In this document: positions 60,021-64,000 of the stretch, in pieces
Numbering within the stretch: the first letter of the stretch is position 1
How the letters are laid out: the number at the start of each line of letters is the position of its first letter
NCBI GenBank assembly: GCA_025716815.1
Contig: JAIXMN010000011.1
Span: 372,001 to 436,000 of the forward strand
Direction of reading: 5' to 3'
DNA: 64,000 bases
Origin: Dichotomocladium elegans
Lineage: Eukaryota > Mucoromycota > Mucoromycetes > Mucorales > Lichtheimiaceae
Made by a program: the position numbers and the translations under genes
The notes under the pieces: generated by a model
The model's input: only the letters and a program-made list of their open reading frames with translations
Told to the model about the DNA's origin: nothing
Databases searched by the model: none

Positions 60021-61124
60021 ACGTAGACAATATAATCTGGCGTGCACAGTATTATGTTCTTGTTACATAATTTGGGAGCTATTATCGTCGGCTGCTGGAC
60101 AGCTATTCCATTCCATCAGGACTAATCAAAGTTTGTTCCAAACCCCAATAGGCACCTTTGTCTTTCTATGTTGTTCCGGCCCCAAAAGGGGAATGCCGCT
60201 CTGCCTATGATTAACCTCAGATATCTTTATATTGCCACAAGAACATGTAATACTCATCTATGTAGCTGTCAACTTCTTCTGATTTCTTTGTATCTTTCTC
60301 AAACTCCCCGTACTCTTTGAATGCAGAATTAAAAACGTTATGGTCTCGGCTATCCATCCTCTACAATGCAATGTTCATGAAAATTCCCCATTTTTGAGAC
60401 AGTGAACTACACAATCCTTGAAGTTCCTACTGATATGCCAACAGTAAAGGCGGGAGTGCTCGATGGAAATATGGCCCAGGGAACGGCGCACGAGGCCTTG
60501 CCGCTGTCTCTTACAAAATACGCACGGAATGCTTTCAGGATAACCCGTTTGTTGAAACAGTGCTGATTAAAAGGTCCTTTATTTTGACTCATTGTGGCCT
60601 GGTTACTCTCTGGAGCTTTAAACTGATAATACAGTAACCCCACACTAAGACGGTACATAAATAGAATGCTCGCAAAGGGCGGATTTAAAAATGCCGAATG
60701 GTGTAGAGAAGACAAGTCGGTTTGGGCACCACCGCATATAACCAATAGGCCTGCGCTCGTAGCAATTCCCTGTATTCCTCAAAGGGTAGCTCTGAGCTTA
60801 TTTGTTGATACGCATATCCAACAAAATGATATATATATATATATATATTCGTATGAAAGAACCAGATGTAAGGCGCAGTTACTCCATATACGTTGTCTGA
60901 GAGAAGGTCATATTTTTCAAGTTGATGTTTGGGAATGCTTGAGTGCACAGCTACAACAAACCAGCTATAAAACATGTGCTTTCAATGCAATGGGCTTTAT
61001 AGCGAGAAAATGAACTTGGTAGCATTAACGGCAAACATAGATGTAGGGATTGACTCTGACTCATAAAGAAGAGCGTAAGAACATTATTTTAGAATTGTTG
61101 GACGAGTATTGATTGATTGTCCTA
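60021..61124. other. interval between inverted element ends, no gene recognised
   Basis: 1.1 kb between the inverted copies. Overlapping frames on both strands at 60407-61013 show no transposase or nuclease motif. An (AT)n run sits near 60829-60847. Confidence 0.4.
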
Positions 61125-61660
61125 TAGTGACTGATGGAGTTTCGCATAAAATTATACGAAATTGCCGTACCAACAGGTAAAAAGATTTCGTAGCCAACAG
61201 AAAAGATTAACTTCTCCCTTGTACACTTTGACTTACCAACCAGGCTCACACCAGACGTATCCAGATGCGCACATGTCGATAACCATGGCGGGGGATGGTG
61301 GAGCGCCTGGAGCAGCGACAGGAGCAAGGCAGGAAACACAAAACCAACGACAGGGGGACGTTGGGGGAACAAAGACGAGACACAGGAAGCACAACGGTGA
61401 AGCGACGGGGAAACAGCCAACTCGTGGCCGCCATTGAATGATCTGGTATTCTGTTAGCCTCTCTTCCATGGTCTATCAATTAAGAGTGCGATTGGTCAAT
61501 GACAAAGGGCAGAAGGCGTTAGATTCGACTGAAAGGCAAATCGACATAAAGATTCATCACCTTTCTCTGTGCTTTGTCATCACTTTGTTGTTTTCTGGGC
61601 AAAATCTGACTTCTACTTTTGCGATCCGGCGGCTTCGTATTTGGAAAACAGTGTACTATC
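61125..61660. mobile_element. internally deleted derivative of the Fanzor element family (locus 3)
   Basis: About 0.53 kb with the left-end signature of locus 2 (CGCATAAAATTATACG ... GGTAAAAAGATTTCG), a CGATAA hairpin at 61267-61290, and the right-end signature (TTTTGCGATCCGGCGGCTTC) ending near GTGTA at 61655. No transposase or Fanzor sequence remains between them, as in a MITE-like derivative. The left border is approximate. Confidence 0.6.
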
Positions 61661-62889
61661 CACCAGCGGGGACTAATATTATCTTTTTTCCCCTCCCTCG
61701 ATCGCATTTATATCTATCAAAGGGGTAAAGTAATTTGAAGTATACAGAGGATATCGGTATCAACTTGGGTCTTATCCATTCATCCATTCATTGAAGATGC
61801 TGCCCCAGATATGTCCAATCCAGGAAAGTCGCAGAGTTCAAGAGATCTATTAGACGGGATGACATACTGCTTCTCTCCAAAATTGTGCATTGGCCTATAA
61901 AAAACAAATCTGGGAACGGAGCCATACAACAAAACTCCGTCGTAGAGAGAACTGTGCCTCGTTTGTAGCGCTCAGGATATTTGGAAATGTTATGAATTGG
62001 GCTATATGCAACTTGTAGAAAGGAAGAAAATAAGCTTGCATGATGCAAAATACAGAATCTCAGATACAAACTATAATCGGTAGATACGTTTATTTATGAT
62101 GAAAAAGCAGTTTTTCCGTTCTTGCTTTGGACGTCGCTTATATTCCACGTATAGTATTGCTCTATCTCAGAGCTCTGATCCTGCTTGCAGACACCACTTT
62201 ATACGATGACATTTTCGACAAAATCCCCCTGGAGTAGAAGCTCCTGAATGAAACTGATTTATGTTAGTTAGTACAATATCAAAGTTCGGATTTGAACGTG
62301 ATACCCACTCCGGCAAGACTAATTCGCTTATTATTGACAGTCGCATAAAAATCCCTTTGAGACTGTTGTTTGTATTTATCTCAATGCATCGGTTGCTATC
62401 CCGTATCCTCTCTTATTGTATGAAAAAAAAAAAGATAGTCTCAGAGTTGTTTTAATAGTGAGAAGTAAAGAGGACTATTAATCACGATGAGCAGTCAACT
62501 GCTGCTGATTTTATTCATTGAGCAGCTTAAATATGAAGGTGAGTTGATGGCGTACCAAAAGCATAGAAAAAAAAAGAATATCTGACAGATTGTAGCTTAG
62601 GATCACAAATTGACCCAGGCTCGGACCATCGTGAAATCCGGTATACTTGTGTATATATACACACATCTCTGGAGGACACAAACAACTTTGTCCGTCGGTC
62701 GATTCTCCAATCCGACGATGTTTCATGGTTGAGCTTGTGTGATGATAACACACAGACAAGCTTACCTTAACAATACACTATAGTCATTTCCCGAGAGTCA
62801 GCCACGCTTCTTTCTAACTTTTTTTTTTTTGCATACACTACATACAAGTTTTCGCTACTGTCCTTCTTACCGTGCTGCATCAAGCAAGA
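61661..62889. other. intergenic and promoter of the LRR gene
   Basis: No coding frame I can support. A T-rich tract at about 62816-62830 lies shortly before the LRR start codon. Confidence 0.4.
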
Positions 62890-64000
62890 ATGTCAGATAA
62901 TTCCTTGACGGAATTAGATACGGCATTAGAAGGCTTGGAGCATCTACGGATCTCCCATGACCCTCTTCATGACCTTTTTTCGCCTACTACCCTTGCTCAT
63001 GATCTAATGTACGTCGACAAGACGTATTACGGCTCCCGTGTTTTAGCACATGATCCACCGAACGTTTTGATAGACGGCCAATCTTGGACGAAGAATATTG
63101 AAAAGCTACATCTCCCGTTACGCATGCATAAGATGATATCCAGCCGCCCGTTCAATTTAGTTGGTTCCATTACCCGTCTGGATCTGTGAGACCACAACTT
63201 ATAATTTCTACAATGACTTGCTACTGACAACCTTTTCTTGCCTTGCTGCTGCTACAACTACAATACAACAACAAAACAATTACTACTGTTGCTAGGCAAA
63301 ATATAGGTCTACAGTCTGTGCCAATCCAGGTCATAACCTTGACGCGCCTTACCTTTCTGGATTTATCCCGAAATCATCTAGACACGCTTCCACCAGCCTT
63401 CCGGAAGCTTAAACAGCTTCGGCACCTCAATATATCGCACAACCGACTTCAACGGGTACCCGATGTGATTAGCACTCTGAGGAAACTCATGTATCTCGAC
63501 CTCTCGCATAATCTGTTTCGTGGACTCCCCATCAGTCTCTCCTCTTTGTTTCATCTCACATGGTTGGACGTGTCTCACACACGCATCGATGCAGTTCCGG
63601 CAGAATATCTCAGACTTCTGCAGATGACCATCAGAACAGATGGTTGCCCGCGTCTTCAGCGCAAAGTTTCCCGGTTTCGCCATTCCATCGCACATAGTCC
63701 ACCCAGCCTCGTTGAGATCTGCGCGCGAAAACTCTTCGGCGAATGCACCGATCGAAGCGGAAACCGTCAGCAGCAGCAGCAGCAGCAAGAGCATTCACCA
63801 ACTTATAACTCTGACAGACTACCGGGACATGTCATACATTATTTGTCTCAGAAGAAACCCTGCTCATTTTGCGGTGGGCCCTATTTCGATCGCCCAATCA
63901 TACGTTACCGGATCACCCTTCAGAACGACGGACACTACATCCCTGTAAAATATCAGCTTTGCGCTGCACACTGGACAAGCGAACCGGACAGAATTCTTGC
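62890..64000 (+). CDS. leucine-rich-repeat protein with C-terminal zinc-knuckle-like motif (3' end outside window)
   Basis: Starts MSDNSLTELDTALEGLEHL and runs off the window with its frame open. The first exon (to about 63187) is followed by an intron ending in GCTAG near 63295. About five LRRs follow (LTFLDLSRNHLDTLPPAF; LRHLNISHNRLQRVPDVI; LMYLDLSHNLFRGLPISL; LTWLDVSHTRIDAVPAEY), which are SDS22/Ras-suppressor-like, typical-type repeats. After them come a basic stretch (RLQRKVSRFRHS), SLVEICARKLFG, a poly-Gln run (CAG repeat at 63766-63790) and KPCSFCGGPYFDRPIIRY with a later Cys-His pair, a possible zinc site. This resembles fungal and animal LRR adaptor proteins with a terminal Cys-rich module. 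The partner is unknown. Confidence 0.78.

Overview
The window is intron-rich fungal nuclear DNA. The genes have many short introns (about 45-110 nt) with GT-AG and some GC-AG borders, convergent neighbours lie only 110-240 bp apart, and a eukaryotic tRNA gene is present. A secreted GH45 cellulase with an N-terminal CBM1, an MT-A70 adenine methyltransferase with a Myb-like domain, and Fanzor and IS630/Tc1-type element remains together suggest an early-diverging fungus, most likely Mucoromycota/Mucorales. That placement is inference; no species is claimed.

Layout. 0.7-10 kb: an SDR oxidoreductase, a small CCDC28-like protein, a SAM methyltransferase with a frame break, PWP2 of the small-subunit processome, an unrecognised membrane-protein locus and a decayed MFS transporter. 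10.7-14.5 kb: a NIFK/Nop15-type nucleolar RRM protein and a secreted PL14-type polysaccharide lyase. 15.7-19.7 kb: a repeat and transposon graveyard with dispersed repeats, a TA-flanked MITE, a Fanzor fragment and an IS630-like DDE transposase relic. 20.9-44.4 kb is the dense core: GH45 cellulase, PRP2/DHX16 spliceosomal helicase, MT-A70 methyltransferase, CCZ1, a polytopic GT31-like glycosyltransferase, fumarate reductase fused to cytochrome b5, calcineurin A, a CYK3-like transglutaminase-fold protein and UBC9. 44.5-48.0 kb: a TA-flanked composite element carrying a degenerate Fanzor and part of a transposase. 48.3-54.2 kb: a Pumilio RNA-binding protein and a ZNRD2/SSSCA1-like zinc-ribbon protein. 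54.2-62.9 kb is gene-poor, with one tRNA-Thr and more element ends. 62.9-64 kb: the 5' part of a leucine-rich-repeat protein.

The host genes are mostly single-copy housekeeping functions: ribosome biogenesis (PWP2, NIFK), splicing (PRP2), vesicle fusion (CCZ1), Ca2+ signalling (calcineurin), sumoylation (UBC9), cytokinesis (CYK3-like) and mRNA control (Pumilio). GH45 and PL14 are secreted carbohydrate-active enzymes.

The most interesting system is the Fanzor (eukaryotic TnpB/OMEGA-type RNA-guided nuclease) family. One nearly full-length but catalytically degenerate copy lies between TA-flanked terminal repeats next to a transposase remnant. A second fragment lies 27 kb away beside a larger transposase relic. 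A small hairpin with loop CGATAA recurs at three element loci with different, largely base-paired stems, as expected of a selected structure. Exon borders were placed by hand from reading frame and splice consensus, so individual junctions may be off by a few bases.
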